DNA of 64,000 nucleotides from Caballeronia turbans (GCA_001544655.2 FCOD02000005.1:298440-362439); one strand, 5' to 3'; counted from the first letter of the stretch, positions 41,777 to 51,474 are shown. A program made the numbers and translations. Notes: a model not told the origin generated them from the sequence alone.

Positions 41777-42268
41777 TCAGAGCAGTTTCTCGATGTCGTC
41801 CGTGATCGATTCGGGCTTCGTCTGCGGCGCAAAACGCTTGACGACGCTCCCTTTCCGGTCGACCAGGAACTTCGTGAAGTTCCATTTGATGGCCTCGATG
41901 CCGAGCAGGCCGGGTTCCTTGTCCTTCAGATACTTGTAGAGCGGATGCGCGTTCGCGCCGTTCACCTCGATCTTGGCGAACATCGGAAACGTCACGCCGT
42001 AGTTTTTCTCGCAGAACGCGCCGATCTGCCCCGCGTCGCCCGGTTCCTGCTTGCCGAACTGGTTGCACGGAAAACCCAGCACCTCGAAACCGCGCCCCGC
42101 AAATTGCTGATAGATCTCCTGCAAACCCTTGTACTGCGGTGTGAAACCGCATTCGCTCGCCGTATTCACGATGAGCAGCACCTTGTCGCGGTAGATGTCG
42201 AGACCGACGGTCGCGCCGTCGAGTGTTTCGGCCGAAAAGCCGTAGATGCCTTCGTTGGCTGCGCTCAT
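41777..42268 (-). CDS. Glutathione peroxidase (BtuE/GPx family)
   Basis: A 163-residue thioredoxin-fold peroxidase that reduces hydroperoxides, probably with thioredoxin or glutathione. It shows NTASECGFTPQYKGL, with catalytic Cys40 (not selenocysteine), GFPCNQFGKQEPG, which carries the catalytic glutamine, and WNFTKFLVDRKG, carrying the catalytic tryptophan. The start MSAANEGIYGFSAETLDG is in the usual position. Upstream ATGs add an unconserved segment. It is divergent from the ABC-F gene and has no regulator beside it. Confidence 0.94.
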   Translation of the reverse strand: MSAANEGIYGFSAETLDGATVGLDIYRDKVLLIVNTASECGFTPQYKGLQEIYQQFAGRGFEVLGFPCNQFGKQEPGDAGQIGAFCEKNYGVTFPMFAKIEVNGANAHPLYKYLKDKEPGLLGIEAIKWNFTKFLVDRKGSVVKRFAPQTKPESITDDIEKLL

Positions 42269-42426
42269 GGCGTGCTCCGCGAAATGAAGTCGGTGAATGA
42301 TAGGCGATGCTAACCCGGCGCGCGTTCGCCTGCCATCGGCCGAACGGCCGACCCCTGCCTCGCAACCGGTCCAGTCTAAAATAGCGCTTTCCCTCAAAGC
42401 CGCGCCCTTTTCGCCGCCAATCCGAC

Positions 42427-44367
42427 GTGATCCGCTTCAATCAGTTCAGCCTGTCCCGCGGCACCAAGCCGCTCTTCGAAGACACGAGCTTCACGCTCAA
42501 TCCGGGCGAGAAAGCCGGTCTCGTCGGCGCGAACGGCGCAGGCAAGTCCACGCTCTTTTCCGTGCTGCGCGGCGAGTTGCACGCGGACGGCGGCGATTTC
42601 TCGATGCCGCCGTCGTGGCGCATCGCGCATGTCGCGCAGGAAACGCCCGCAGTGGACCGCAGCGCGCTCGACTACACGCTCGATGGCGACACGCATCTGC
42701 GCGAGATCGAAGCGCGCATCGCGGCGGCCTCCGCCGCGCACGAAGGCGCAGCCGAAGCGGAAGCCCACGCCGCCTTCGCGGACGCCGACGGCTACACCGC
42801 GCCCGCGCGCGCCGAAACGCTGCTGCTCGGCCTCGGCTTCACGCTTGAGCAGACGCGCGAGCCGGTAACGAGCTTTTCGGGCGGCTGGCGCATGCGCCTG
42901 AATCTCGCTCAGGCGCTGATGTGCCCGTCCGACCTGCTGCTTCTCGATGAGCCGACCAACCACCTCGACCTCGACGCCATCGTCTGGCTGGAAGACTGGC
43001 TCGGCCGCTATCCGGGCACGCTCGTCGTCATTTCGCACGACCGCGAGTTTCTCGATTCGGTCTGCAATGTCACGCTGCATCTCGAGAATCGTCAGGTGAA
43101 GCGTTACGGCGGCAATTACAGCCAGTTCGAAGTGCTGCGCGCGCAGCAGATCGCGCTGCAGCAGAGCGCGTATGAAAAGCAGCAGAAGACCGTCGCGCAT
43201 CTGCAGAGCTTCATCGACCGCTTCAAGGCCAAGGCGACCAAGGCGAAACAGGCGCAAAGCCGGGTGAAGGCGCTGGAGAAGATGGAGCTGATCGCGCCCG
43301 CGCATGCGAGTTCGCCCTTCACGTTCGAATTCCGCGAGCCCGATGCCGCGCCCAATCCGATGATGGTCATGGAGAGCGTGCGCTGCGGCTATCACAACGA
43401 TGCAGGCGACGAGATTCCGATCGTCGAGGGCGTGACGATGTCGATCCAGAACGGACAGCGCATCGGGTTGCTCGGCGCGAACGGCCAGGGCAAGTCGACG
43501 CTCATCAAAACGCTCGCGCAGACGCTCGAACCGCTCTCTGGCGGCGTCCGGCAGGGCAAGGGCCTGAAAATCGGCTATTTCGCGCAGCATCAGCTCGAAA
43601 CACTGCGCCCCGACGATTCGGCGCTTGCCCATCTCGCGCGCCTCGCGCCCGACACGCGCGAGCAGGAACTGCGCGATTTCCTCGGCAGCTTCAACTTCTC
43701 CGGCGACATGGCGACAGCGAAAATCGCGCCCTTCTCGGGCGGCGAGAAGGCGCGGCTCGCGCTGGCGCTCATCATCTGGCAGAAGCCGAATCTGCTGTTG
43801 CTCGACGAGCCGACCAACCACCTGGACCTCGAAACGCGCCACGCTTTGACGATGGCGCTCGCGCAATTCGAAGGCACGCTGATTCTCGTGTCGCACGACC
43901 GGCACCTGCTGCGCGCGACGACCGATACCTTCATGCTCGTCGCGAAACATCGCCTGAGCCCGTTCGACGGCGATCTCGATGACTACCGCGACTGGCTCCT
44001 GCAACACGCCGCCGAGACGCGCGCGGCGGCAAAGGAAGCCGGCGGCGCGGCATCGGGCGACGCGCAGGACGGCGGGCTCAATCGCAAGGAACAGCGTCGG
44101 CAGGAAGCTCAGGAGAGGCAGAAGCTCGCGCATCTGAAGAAGCCGCTGCAGTCGCGCATCGCGAAAATCGAGAAGGAGATGGAGAAGCTCAACGCGGAGA
44201 AGACGCAGCTCGATGCGTTCGTCGCCGACCCGGTGAGCTACGAAGCCGCCATGAAGGCGAAGCTCACCGAGACGATCCGCCGTCAGGGCGAAGTCAATGC
44301 GCGCCTCGAAACGCTCGAAATGGAGTGGCTGGAAGCGCACGAGGAACTGGCGCAAATCGGCTCATAA
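42427..44367 (+). CDS. ABC-F ATP-binding protein, YheS type
   Basis: A soluble tandem ATPase of the ABC-F family, which binds ribosomes and helps resolve stalled or unusual peptidyl states. The 646 residues contain two nucleotide-binding domains: Walker A GANGAGKST (34-42) with FSGGWRMRLNLAQAL and LLLDEPTNHLDL, and Walker A GANGQGKST (about 350-358) with FSGGEKARLALALI and LLLDEPTNHLDL. The linker between them (KAKATKAKQAQSRVKALEKM) and a C-terminal coiled coil match E. coli YheS. There are no membrane segments, so it is not a transporter. The GTG start begins MIRFNQFSLSRG. The CoA-transferase gene begins 15 bases later. Confidence 0.93.
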   Translation: MIRFNQFSLSRGTKPLFEDTSFTLNPGEKAGLVGANGAGKSTLFSVLRGELHADGGDFSMPPSWRIAHVAQETPAVDRSALDYTLDGDTHLREIEARIAAASAAHEGAAEAEAHAAFADADGYTAPARAETLLLGLGFTLEQTREPVTSFSGGWRMRLNLAQALMCPSDLLLLDEPTNHLDLDAIVWLEDWLGRYPGTLVVISHDREFLDSVCNVTLHLENRQVKRYGGNYSQFEVLRAQQIALQQSAYEKQQKTVAHLQSFIDRFKAKATKAKQAQSRVKALEKMELIAPAHASSPFTFEFREPDAAPNPMMVMESVRCGYHNDAGDEIPIVEGVTMSIQNGQRIGLLGANGQGKSTLIKTLAQTLEPLSGGVRQGKGLKIGYFAQHQLETLRPDDSALAHLARLAPDTREQELRDFLGSFNFSGDMATAKIAPFSGGEKARLALALIIWQKPNLLLLDEPTNHLDLETRHALTMALAQFEGTLILVSHDRHLLRATTDTFMLVAKHRLSPFDGDLDDYRDWLLQHAAETRAAAKEAGGAASGDAQDGGLNRKEQRRQEAQERQKLAHLKKPLQSRIAKIEKEMEKLNAEKTQLDAFVADPVSYEAAMKAKLTETIRRQGEVNARLETLEMEWLEAHEELAQIGS

Positions 44368-44382
44368 CCGGAGATCGACGAC

Positions 44383-45408
44383 TTGACGCCTTCTCTCACC
44401 GGCCTGCGCGTGCTGGATCTGACGCGGCTGCTTCCCGGTCCCGTCGCCACCTTGCGTCTCGCCGAACTCGGCGCGGACGTGCTCAAAATCGAGCCGCCTG
44501 GTGAAGGCGACTACGCGCGCACGATGCTGCAAACCGAAGCCGACCGGCAAAGCGGTACGCCGAGCGCGTTCTATCGCATCGTCAATCGTGGCAAGCGGCA
44601 GCTCACGCTCGATCTCAAGACCGACGAAGGCCGCGCGAAGCTCATCGAACTCGCGCGGGACGCGGATGTGCTGGTCGAGAGCTTCCGCCCTTCGGTGATG
44701 GCGCGCCTCGGCGTCGGCTATGACGTATTGCGCGAGGCGAATCCGAAGATCGTCTATTGCGCGATCACGGGTTTCGGCAGCGACGGTCCGTTCGCGCACA
44801 AGGCCGGTCACGATTTGAACTACATCGCCTATGCGGGCGTGCTCGATCAGCTCGCGACGCGCGACGGCACGCCCGTCGCACCGGGTTTTCAGCTGGCGGA
44901 TCTGCTCGGCGGGGCACTCTCGGCCGTCATGGAAATACTCGCGGCGGCGTGGCATGTCGCCCGCGGCGGCGAAGGGCGCTGTCTGAACGTGTCGATGACG
45001 CACGCGACGCACGCCCACAACGTGATGGCGCACATCGCGCTCGCCAGCGCCAATGAATCGGGGACGCGCGCCGGCGCGGGCCTTCTGAACGGCGGCGTGC
45101 CCTGTTACGACGTATATCGCACGCGCGATGACCGCTTCGTCGCGGTCGGCGCACTGGAACTGAAGTTCTGGCAGACGTTGTGCGAGGCGCTCGGCCGCCC
45201 CGACTGGGCGACGCGGCACTGGAGCCTCGGCCAGGCGATCGGCGGCGCGGATGCGGCGGAATTGTCGGCGGAGCTTGCCGCGCGCTTTCGCGAACGCACG
45301 CGCGACGAATGGATGACTCTGCTGGAGCCGCTCGATTGCTGCGTCGCGCCTGTGCTCACACCCGCCGAAGCGGCGGCGCATCCGCTCTTTCGCCGCGACG
45401 CAACCTGA
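44383..45408 (+). CDS. CoA-transferase family III / alpha-methylacyl-CoA racemase-like protein
   Basis: A 341-residue member of the CaiB/BaiF fold. It starts MTPSLTGLRVLDLTRLLPGP and has the LAELGADVLKIEPPGEGDYAR block common to the family. GHDLNYIAYAG (His143) and LADLLGGALS (Asp173) match the acid-base pair of alpha-methylacyl-CoA racemase better than the formyl-CoA transferase aspartate site. A role in racemising 2-methyl-branched acyl-CoAs is therefore likely but the substrate is unknown. The start is TTG, 15 bases after the ABC-F stop, with GGAG upstream. Co-transcription with the ABC-F gene is likely; a shared function is not evident. Confidence 0.88.
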   Translation: MTPSLTGLRVLDLTRLLPGPVATLRLAELGADVLKIEPPGEGDYARTMLQTEADRQSGTPSAFYRIVNRGKRQLTLDLKTDEGRAKLIELARDADVLVESFRPSVMARLGVGYDVLREANPKIVYCAITGFGSDGPFAHKAGHDLNYIAYAGVLDQLATRDGTPVAPGFQLADLLGGALSAVMEILAAAWHVARGGEGRCLNVSMTHATHAHNVMAHIALASANESGTRAGAGLLNGGVPCYDVYRTRDDRFVAVGALELKFWQTLCEALGRPDWATRHWSLGQAIGGADAAELSAELAARFRERTRDEWMTLLEPLDCCVAPVLTPAEAAAHPLFRRDAT

Positions 45409-45420
45409 AAAGCGGAAAGC

Positions 45421-45684
45421 CTACCGCCGAGGCAAGACCTGGCGCGGCTGGTGTTCGTCGTCGATGAGCACGTGCTTGCGGCCCGTCACATGCTGGCGAA
45501 TGGTCGCGACGACTTCGTCCTCGGTGATGTCGGCCGCGACGACGCGGCGCGAGATCTGCCCTTGCTCGTCGATCCATTCGACAATTCGGCAACCGCTTCC
45601 CCAAGGCTGCTGAAGCGGCGCGGAAACGCGGCATCCGCGCAGATGGAACGCGGGCTTCGGCCGGGTTGATTTGGCGTGTTTCAA
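45421..45684 (-). CDS. Small protein of unknown function
   Basis: An 87-residue basic protein. It starts from TTG with GAGAGG eight bases upstream and reads MKHAKSTRPKPAFHLRGCRV. A central WGSGCRIVEWIDEQGQISRR part looks like paired beta strands and the C-terminus ends in HQPRQVLPRR. I believe it resembles a short Burkholderia-specific family (possibly DUF2866), but this is from memory. It converges on the CoA-transferase gene with 12 bases between stops. There is no signal peptide or membrane segment. Its two cysteines (GCR twice) could bind a metal or form a disulfide, but nothing further supports that. Confidence 0.65.
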   Translation of the reverse strand: MKHAKSTRPKPAFHLRGCRVSAPLQQPWGSGCRIVEWIDEQGQISRRVVAADITEDEVVATIRQHVTGRKHVLIDDEHQPRQVLPRR

Positions 45685-45860
45685 TGCGTGGTCCTCTCGA
45701 TCCTTCCGGTCACTTCGCTTCTTGCGCCGCCTTTTAGCGAAGTTGGCCGCGAACTTACCCTAATGAGGTAGCCCTGCAAGGATAGAAAAACCGCGCATCG
45801 CTTGGGTTACATTGCGCAACCGGATTCTTACGCCGCGTTACGAAGGGTCCGATCAACCGG

Positions 45861-47246
45861 TCATTCAAGGTCGCGAACCCGGTCGATCGCTTCCTCGATA
45901 CGGTCCACCGCGACCACCTTCAGACCGTCGATCGCCTGTTTCGGCGCGTTCGCCTTCGGAATCAGCGCCATTGAGAAACCGAGCTTCGCGGCTTCCTTCA
46001 GGCGGTCCTGACCGCGCGGCGAGGGCCGGATCTCGCCCGCCAGGCCTACTTCTCCGAATGTGATGAGGCCCTTGGGCAGCGGCTTGTTGCGCATCGACGA
46101 GTGAATGGCGAGCAGCACGGCCAGATCGGCGGCGGGCTCGGTGATCTTCACGCCGCCGACCGCATTCAGGAACACGTCCTGATCGAAGCACGCGATGCCC
46201 GCGTGCCTGTGCAACACCGCCAGCAAGAGCGCCAGCCGGTTCTGCTCGAGACCGACCGCGAGCCGGCGCGGATTGGGCACGTGCGCCGTATCGACGAGCG
46301 CCTGCACCTCGACCAGCAGCGGCCGCGAGCCTTCCTGCGTCACGAGCACGCACGAACCCGGGACACTCTGCTCGTGCTGCGACAGGAACAGCGCCGACGG
46401 ATTCGCGACGCCGCGCAAGCCTTTTTCCGTCATCGCGAAGACGCCGAGCTCGTTGACCGCGCCGAATCGATTCTTGAACGCGCGCACGAGCCTGAACGAC
46501 GAATGCGTATCGCCCTCGAAATACAGCACCGTATCGACGATGTGCTCGAGCACGCGCGGCCCCGCGAGACTGCCCTCCTTCGTCACGTGACCGACCATGA
46601 TGATCGACGTGCCCGTCTGCTTGGCAATGCGCGTCAGTTGCGCCGCGCACTCGCGCACCTGTGCGACCGAGCCGGGTGCGGACGTCAGCGCCTCCGAGTA
46701 GATGGTCTGGATGGAATCGATCACAGCGACTTCCGGGCGGTGCTCGTCGATCGTCGCCTGAATTTTTTCGAGCTGGATTTCCGCCAGCAGCGCAAGATCG
46801 CCCGCCGCGCTCGCGTCGCCGATCAGCCCGAGGCGCTGCGCGCGCAACGCGATCTGCGCGCCGGACTCCTCGCCGCTCACATAGAGCGCGGGCCGCTCGC
46901 GCGCGATCTCGGCGAGCGATTGCAACAGAAGCGTCGATTTGCCGATGCCCGGATCGCCGCCGATCAGAACCACGCCGCCCGGCACCAGCCCGCCGCCGAG
47001 AACACGGTCGAATTCACCGACTCCAGTCGTGAAGCGCGGCACGTCCGACGCCTCGATTTCGGCGAGCTTTCGCACCGGCGAACTCTTCGCGAGCGCCTGA
47101 AAGCGATGCGCGGATGCCGCCTGTTCCACCGATTCCACCAGCGTGTTCCACGCCCCGCACGCGGCGCACTGGCCGGTCCATTTCGGCGCCTGTCCGCCGC
47201 ATTCGCTACACGTATAGAGCGTTTTTGCTTTTGCTGCTTTCGCCAC
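45861..47246 (-). CDS. radA: DNA repair protein RadA
   Basis: RecA-related ATPase that drives branch migration of recombination intermediates. The 461-residue protein has an N-terminal four-cysteine zinc finger (CSECGGQAPKWTGQCAACG, Cys13, 16, 27 and 30), Walker A GGDPGIGKSTLLL, the RadA-specific KNRFGAVNELGVF motif and a C-terminal Lon-protease-like domain (LAVGLEQNRLALLLAVL onward) that lacks protease residues. I use the GTG start at 47246 directly before KAAKAKTLYTCSEC. It gives the usual length. It is 41 bases after alr on the same strand and probably co-transcribed with it. Confidence 0.96.
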   Translation of the reverse strand: MAKAAKAKTLYTCSECGGQAPKWTGQCAACGAWNTLVESVEQAASAHRFQALAKSSPVRKLAEIEASDVPRFTTGVGEFDRVLGGGLVPGGVVLIGGDPGIGKSTLLLQSLAEIARERPALYVSGEESGAQIALRAQRLGLIGDASAAGDLALLAEIQLEKIQATIDEHRPEVAVIDSIQTIYSEALTSAPGSVAQVRECAAQLTRIAKQTGTSIIMVGHVTKEGSLAGPRVLEHIVDTVLYFEGDTHSSFRLVRAFKNRFGAVNELGVFAMTEKGLRGVANPSALFLSQHEQSVPGSCVLVTQEGSRPLLVEVQALVDTAHVPNPRRLAVGLEQNRLALLLAVLHRHAGIACFDQDVFLNAVGGVKITEPAADLAVLLAIHSSMRNKPLPKGLITFGEVGLAGEIRPSPRGQDRLKEAAKLGFSMALIPKANAPKQAIDGLKVVAVDRIEEAIDRVRDLE

Positions 47247-47287
47247 ACAGAGCCTTGCTTCGAATTGCGTTAATGATGCTGAAAGAG

Positions 47288-48358
47288 TTACTCCGCGCGC
47301 ACCGGCACGCGCTGCGCGATCGCGCACATGAGTTCATAGCCGACGGTGCCCGCCGCACTGGCAACGTCGTCGATCGGCAGATTCGCGCCCCACAGCTCGA
47401 CGCGCGAGCCGATGCCCGCGCTGGGGCACGGGGTGAGGTCGACCGTCAGCATGTCCATCGACACGCGGCCGACGAGCTTCGTCCTCACGCCATCGACGAT
47501 CACGGGCGTGCCTTCCGGCGCCACGCGCGGATACCCGTCCGCGTAGCCGCACGCGACCACGCCGACGCGCATCGGCGCGTTCGCCGTATAGGTGGAGCCA
47601 TAACCGATGCTGCTTCCCGCGTCGACGGTCTGCACGGCAATCAGCTCGGACTGGAACGTCATCGCGGGTTTGAGCCCGGTGCCGGCGATGTCGGCGGTGA
47701 CGCCCGAAGGCGACGCGCCGTAGAGCATGATGCCCGGCCGCACCCAGTCCACATGCGCGTCCGGGTGCCACAGCACGGCCGCCGAATTGGCGAGGCTGCG
47801 TGCGCCCGCAATGCCTTCCGCGCCGCGCTCGAATGCCTCCAGTTGATGCGCAATGCCGCGCGGGCCGTCGGCATCGGAAAAATGGGTCATGAGCGTGATC
47901 TGGCCGACGCCCTGCACGGCGCGCGCCCGCTCCCACGCGGCGCGAAATTTCTCCGGCGTGTAACCGAGGCGGTTCATGCCGCTGTTCATCTTCAGCTGGA
48001 TGTTGATGGGCTTCGAGAGGCGCGCCATTTCCAGCATGCGCAACTGCTCGTCGCAGTGAACGGCCGTGGTCAGGCTGTAGCGGTCGATTACGTCGATGTC
48101 CGTGGGCCGGAAAAAGCCCTCGAGCAAAAGAATCGGCCCCGCCCAGCCCAGTTCACGCAACTTCGCGGCTTCTTCGAGGTCGAGAAGGCCAAAGCCGTCC
48201 GTCGCGCGCAACCCGGGGAACGCCCGGGCGAGTCCGTGGCCATACGCATTGGCCTTGACGACGGCCCAGATCTTGGATTTCGGCGCGTACTTGCGTGCAA
48301 TGGCGAGGTTGTTGGCGAGTGCGGCGGTGTGAATCGTTGCAGAAAGGGGGCGAGGCAT
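47288..48358 (-). CDS. alr: Alanine racemase
   Basis: PLP enzyme making D-alanine for peptidoglycan. The 356 residues begin [20 protein letters not shown], have the PLP lysine motif [11 protein letters not shown] (Lys35) and the catalytic tyrosine region [19 protein letters not shown], then CGYADGYPR. The length is typical. The neighbourhood carries no D-amino acid dehydrogenase, so the biosynthetic alr role is likelier than catabolic dadX. It lies upstream of radA on the minus strand and divergent from lplT across a 281-base gap. Confidence 0.95.
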   Translation of the reverse strand: MPRPLSATIHTAALANNLAIARKYAPKSKIWAVVKANAYGHGLARAFPGLRATDGFGLLDLEEAAKLRELGWAGPILLLEGFFRPTDIDVIDRYSLTTAVHCDEQLRMLEMARLSKPINIQLKMNSGMNRLGYTPEKFRAAWERARAVQGVGQITLMTHFSDADGPRGIAHQLEAFERGAEGIAGARSLANSAAVLWHPDAHVDWVRPGIMLYGASPSGVTADIAGTGLKPAMTFQSELIAVQTVDAGSSIGYGSTYTANAPMRVGVVACGYADGYPRVAPEGTPVIVDGVRTKLVGRVSMDMLTVDLTPCPSAGIGSRVELWGANLPIDDVASAAGTVGYELMCAIAQRVPVRAE

Positions 48359-48639
48359 GAGCGTTTGGTGGAATTGCAGTGAGTGCGGTCAAAAAGGTGA
48401 GCATACGACAGCGGGACGCGCCGCGCTGCTCCGACCGGGACGCCTTGCGAATCAGTATGTTATGAGGAATCTCAGGCACGAACGTGTCATTTCTCGCCCG
48501 ATCGAGATTACTGCTAGTCAGAATGCGCCTATTTTCGTGTTATAAAGCCGTGCGCACAACCCATTTCGAAAGGCATAAGCCCGAGTGCATGACAGGCGCT
48601 CGGGGCGGATCACCCGCAGTGAGGAAAGCTTCGGATCAG

Positions 48640-49947
48640 ATGAAAAAAGGTTTTTACACCATCATGGCCGCGCAGTTTTTCTCTTCGCTGGCCGATAACG
48701 CACTACTGATCGCTGCCATCGCACTGCTGAAAGACCTTCACGCCCCGAACTGGATGACGCCGCTGCTCAAGCTGTTCTTCGTCCTGTCGTACGTGATTCT
48801 CGCGGCTTTCGTCGGCGCTTTCGCGGATTCCAGGCCCAAGGGCCGCGTGATGTTCGTGACCAATTCGATCAAGGTCGTCGGCTGTCTGACGATGCTCCTC
48901 GGCGCGCATCCGTTGCTCGCGTACGGCATCGTCGGATTCGGCGCCGCCGCGTATTCACCGGCAAAATACGGCATTCTCACCGAACTGCTCCCAGCCGACC
49001 GCCTCGTCGCCGCGAACGGCTGGATCGAAGGCACGACCGTCGGCTCGATCATTCTCGGCACCGTGATGGGCGGCGCGCTCATCAGCCCGCATATCGCAAG
49101 TCATCTGCTGTCACTGAATATTCCGCGCATCCACACGCCCGCCGAAGCCGCAATGCTCGTCATTGTGCTGATGTACGTGGTCGCCGCGATGTTCAACCTG
49201 CGCATCCCCGACACCGGCGCGCGCTATCCGAAGCAGGAGACGCGGCCGCTCAAGCTCATCACCGATTTCGCCGACTGTTTTCTGGTGCTGTGGCGCGACA
49301 AGCTCGGCCAGATCTCGCTCGCCGTCACCACGCTCTTCTGGGGCGCGGGCGCGACGCTGCAGTTCATCGTGCTGAAATGGGCCGAAGTGTCGCTCGGCAT
49401 GACGCTGTCCCAGGCAGCGATCCTGCAGGCCGTGATCGCCGTCGGCGTCGCGGCGGGCGCGGTGCTCGCGGCCGCGCGTGTGCCGCTCAAGCGCTCGCTC
49501 AGCGTGCTGCCGGTCGGCATCGTCATGGGCCTCGCCGTGATGCTGATGGCGTTCTACACACGCCACCTCTTTCCCGCGCACTGGGGCATCTACTTCGGCA
49601 AGATGCACTTCCCCGGCTATCTGCTAGTCGCGTATGTGTTCCTGATGATCGTGGGCGGCCTGTCGGGCTTCTTCGTCGTACCGATGAACGCGCTGCTCCA
49701 GCATCGCGGCCACGTGCTGCTTTCCGCCGGGCATTCCATCGCCGTGCAGAACTTCAACGAGAATCTATCGGTGCTCGTCATGCTGTGCCTTTACGCGGTG
49801 CTCGTGTGGCTCGACATGCCGATCCAGTTCGTCATCGTGCTGTTCGGCTCGTTCGTCTGCCTGATGATGTACTTCGTGATGCGGCGGCATCAGGCCAATC
49901 AGCGCGCGTTCGATTCGGTCGCGCTGATCGGTGAAGCGCGGCACTGA
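48640..49947 (+). CDS. lplT: Lysophospholipid transporter LplT
   Basis: Major-facilitator flippase that moves lysophospholipids, chiefly lysophosphatidylethanolamine, back across the inner membrane for reacylation. The 435 residues have about 12 hydrophobic segments and the LplT N-terminus MKKGFYTIMAAQFFSSLADN. In enterobacteria the gene is beside or fused to the acyltransferase aas; here the acyltransferase is absent and the following genes are for thiamine. The ATG at 48640 was chosen at the conserved MKKGFYT. Frames extending upstream are not conserved. A GAGGAAAG element lies about 10 bases before it. Confidence 0.92.
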   Translation: MKKGFYTIMAAQFFSSLADNALLIAAIALLKDLHAPNWMTPLLKLFFVLSYVILAAFVGAFADSRPKGRVMFVTNSIKVVGCLTMLLGAHPLLAYGIVGFGAAAYSPAKYGILTELLPADRLVAANGWIEGTTVGSIILGTVMGGALISPHIASHLLSLNIPRIHTPAEAAMLVIVLMYVVAAMFNLRIPDTGARYPKQETRPLKLITDFADCFLVLWRDKLGQISLAVTTLFWGAGATLQFIVLKWAEVSLGMTLSQAAILQAVIAVGVAAGAVLAAARVPLKRSLSVLPVGIVMGLAVMLMAFYTRHLFPAHWGIYFGKMHFPGYLLVAYVFLMIVGGLSGFFVVPMNALLQHRGHVLLSAGHSIAVQNFNENLSVLVMLCLYAVLVWLDMPIQFVIVLFGSFVCLMMYFVMRRHQANQRAFDSVALIGEARH

Positions 49948-49959
49948 CGCGTCGCGCGC

Positions 49960-49988
49960 CTTCGTCTTCGTCTTCGTCCTCGTCTTCG
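49960..49988 (+). repeat. (CTTCGT)n simple repeat before thiM
   Basis: About five hexamer units of CTTCGT with one C-for-T change, ending 13 bases before the thiM ATG. No Shine-Dalgarno sequence is present between the repeat and the start. Confidence 0.8.
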
Positions 49989-50001
49989 ACAGACTCTCAT
50001 C

Positions 50002-50817
50002 ATGCTCGCCGCCGATCTCTTCTCGTTCGTCAACCGCGTGCGCGAACGCGCGCCGCTCGTGCACTGCCTGACGAATCTCGTCGTCACCAATTTCACCGCG
50101 AACGTGCTGCTCGCGATCGGCGCCGCGCCGGCGATGGTTGTCGCGCGCGAGGAAGTCGGCGAGTTCGCGCCGCTCGCCAACGCGCTGTCGGTCAATCTCG
50201 GCACGCTCGACGTGCCGCAGAGCCGCGCGATCCGCGCCGCCGTCGATGCCGCCAACGGCGCGGGCAAGCCGTGGGTGCTCGACCCGGTCGCGGTCGGCCC
50301 GCTTTCGTTTCGCACCGAGTTCGCGCTCGATCTGCTCGATTCGAAGCCCGCGGTGATTCGCGGCAATGCGTCGGAGATCATCAGCCTGTCGGGGGGCGCG
50401 GCGAGCGGTCGCGGTGTCGACAGCACCGCCGCCACCGATGCCGCGCTCGATGCCGCGCAAGTCCTGGCACTGAAGACGCAGGCCGTCGTTGCGGTGACGG
50501 GCGAGACCGATTACGTGACCGATGGCCGTCGCGTGATCGCGCTGTCGAACGGCTCCCCGTTGATGACGCGCGTGACGGGCGTCGGCTGCGCCCTCTCCGC
50601 GACGGTTGCGGCGTTCGTCGGCACGGCGTCGGATCGCGACGAGTTCTGGGCCGCGACGCTCGCCGCGATCGCGTATTCGACTATCGCGGGCGAACTCGCC
50701 GCGCGCGACGCCGCCCTGCCCGGCAGCTTTGCCGTCGCGTATCTGGACCGGCTCGGCTCGCTCGACGCCGCAGCGTTCGACAAGACGCTCGTGCAGCGCG
50801 ACATCGTGTCGGGCTGA
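50002..50817 (+). CDS. thiM: Hydroxyethylthiazole kinase
   Basis: Phosphorylates the thiazole alcohol in thiamine salvage. The 271-residue ribokinase-like protein begins [34 protein letters not shown], of which [10 protein letters not shown] is the family signature. It also has [17 protein letters not shown] and the C-terminal [13 protein letters not shown] anion-hole and catalytic cysteine region. It is followed immediately by thiE and thiD, making a complete salvage set. No TPP riboswitch (CTGAGA box) precedes it. The region just upstream has a hexamer repeat and no ribosome binding site. Confidence 0.95.
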   Translation: MLAADLFSFVNRVRERAPLVHCLTNLVVTNFTANVLLAIGAAPAMVVAREEVGEFAPLANALSVNLGTLDVPQSRAIRAAVDAANGAGKPWVLDPVAVGPLSFRTEFALDLLDSKPAVIRGNASEIISLSGGAASGRGVDSTAATDAALDAAQVLALKTQAVVAVTGETDYVTDGRRVIALSNGSPLMTRVTGVGCALSATVAAFVGTASDRDEFWAATLAAIAYSTIAGELAARDAALPGSFAVAYLDRLGSLDAAAFDKTLVQRDIVSG

Positions 50818-50819
50818 TC

Positions 50820-51467
50820 ATGCGCGCTTCGTTCGACCTCTCGCTCTATCTCGTGCTCGATCCCGTGCAGTGCGGCGGCCACGATGCCGCGATCGCCGTT
50901 GCGCGCGCCGCGCTCGAGGGCGGCGCGACCATCGTGCAACTTCGCGCGCCCGAATGGCACAAGCGCGCATGGCTCGAGCTCGCGCGCGCGTTGCTGCCGC
51001 TCACGCGCGCGCACGGCGTGCCGTTCGTCATCAACGATCATGTCGATGTCGCGCTGGCCGTCGGCGCCGATGGGGTGCATCTCGGGCAACGCGATCTTCC
51101 CGCCGATGCCGCGCGGCGGTTGCTCGGGCCAGATGCGCTGATCGGATTGTCGGTGTCGAATCTCGATGAAACCGCGGACGCGGAAAAGCTCGCGGGCGTC
51201 ATCGACTATCTCGGCGCGGGCCCGGTGTACGCAACGCCGACGAAAACCGACGCCTCCATGCCCTGCGGCATCGACGGCCTCGCTGATATCTGCGCGGCCG
51301 CGCGCCTGCCGACCGTGGCGATCGGCGGCATCCAGGCGCATAACGCCGCCGACGTGATGCGCGCAAAACCCGCCGGTCTCGCCGTGGTCTCCGCAATCTG
51401 CAAGGCCGCCGACCCGCGCAAAGCAGCCGCGGCATTGCGCGCGACCATCGTGCGCGCCCGAACCTGA
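50820..51467 (+). CDS. thiE: Thiamine phosphate synthase
   Basis: Joins hydroxymethylpyrimidine diphosphate and thiazole phosphate into thiamine monophosphate. A 215-residue TIM barrel beginning [20 protein letters not shown], with [36 protein letters not shown] followed by HLGQRDLP, and the phosphate loop [13 protein letters not shown]. The ATG at 50820 follows the thiM stop by two bases. A longer open frame upstream is antiframe noise. Catalytic Mg2+ and pyrophosphate ligands (NDHVDVA, QRDLP) are intact. Confidence 0.96.
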   Translation: MRASFDLSLYLVLDPVQCGGHDAAIAVARAALEGGATIVQLRAPEWHKRAWLELARALLPLTRAHGVPFVINDHVDVALAVGADGVHLGQRDLPADAARRLLGPDALIGLSVSNLDETADAEKLAGVIDYLGAGPVYATPTKTDASMPCGIDGLADICAAARLPTVAIGGIQAHNAADVMRAKPAGLAVVSAICKAADPRKAAAALRATIVRART

Positions 51468-51474
51468 TCCCGAT

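Noticed and set aside
48357-48545. A 62-residue frame with a CSECGQK segment upstream of lplT
   Set aside because: It looks like half a zinc ribbon, but has no second cysteine pair, no ribosome binding site and no conservation that I recognise. It overlaps the alr start region.
49948-50001. TPP riboswitch before thiM
   Set aside because: No CTGAGA box or long structured leader; only 54 bases separate lplT and thiM.
50271-50819. Extended thiE product beginning in thiM
   Set aside because: The extra part is an out-of-frame reading of thiM. thiE starts at the ATG two bases after the thiM stop.
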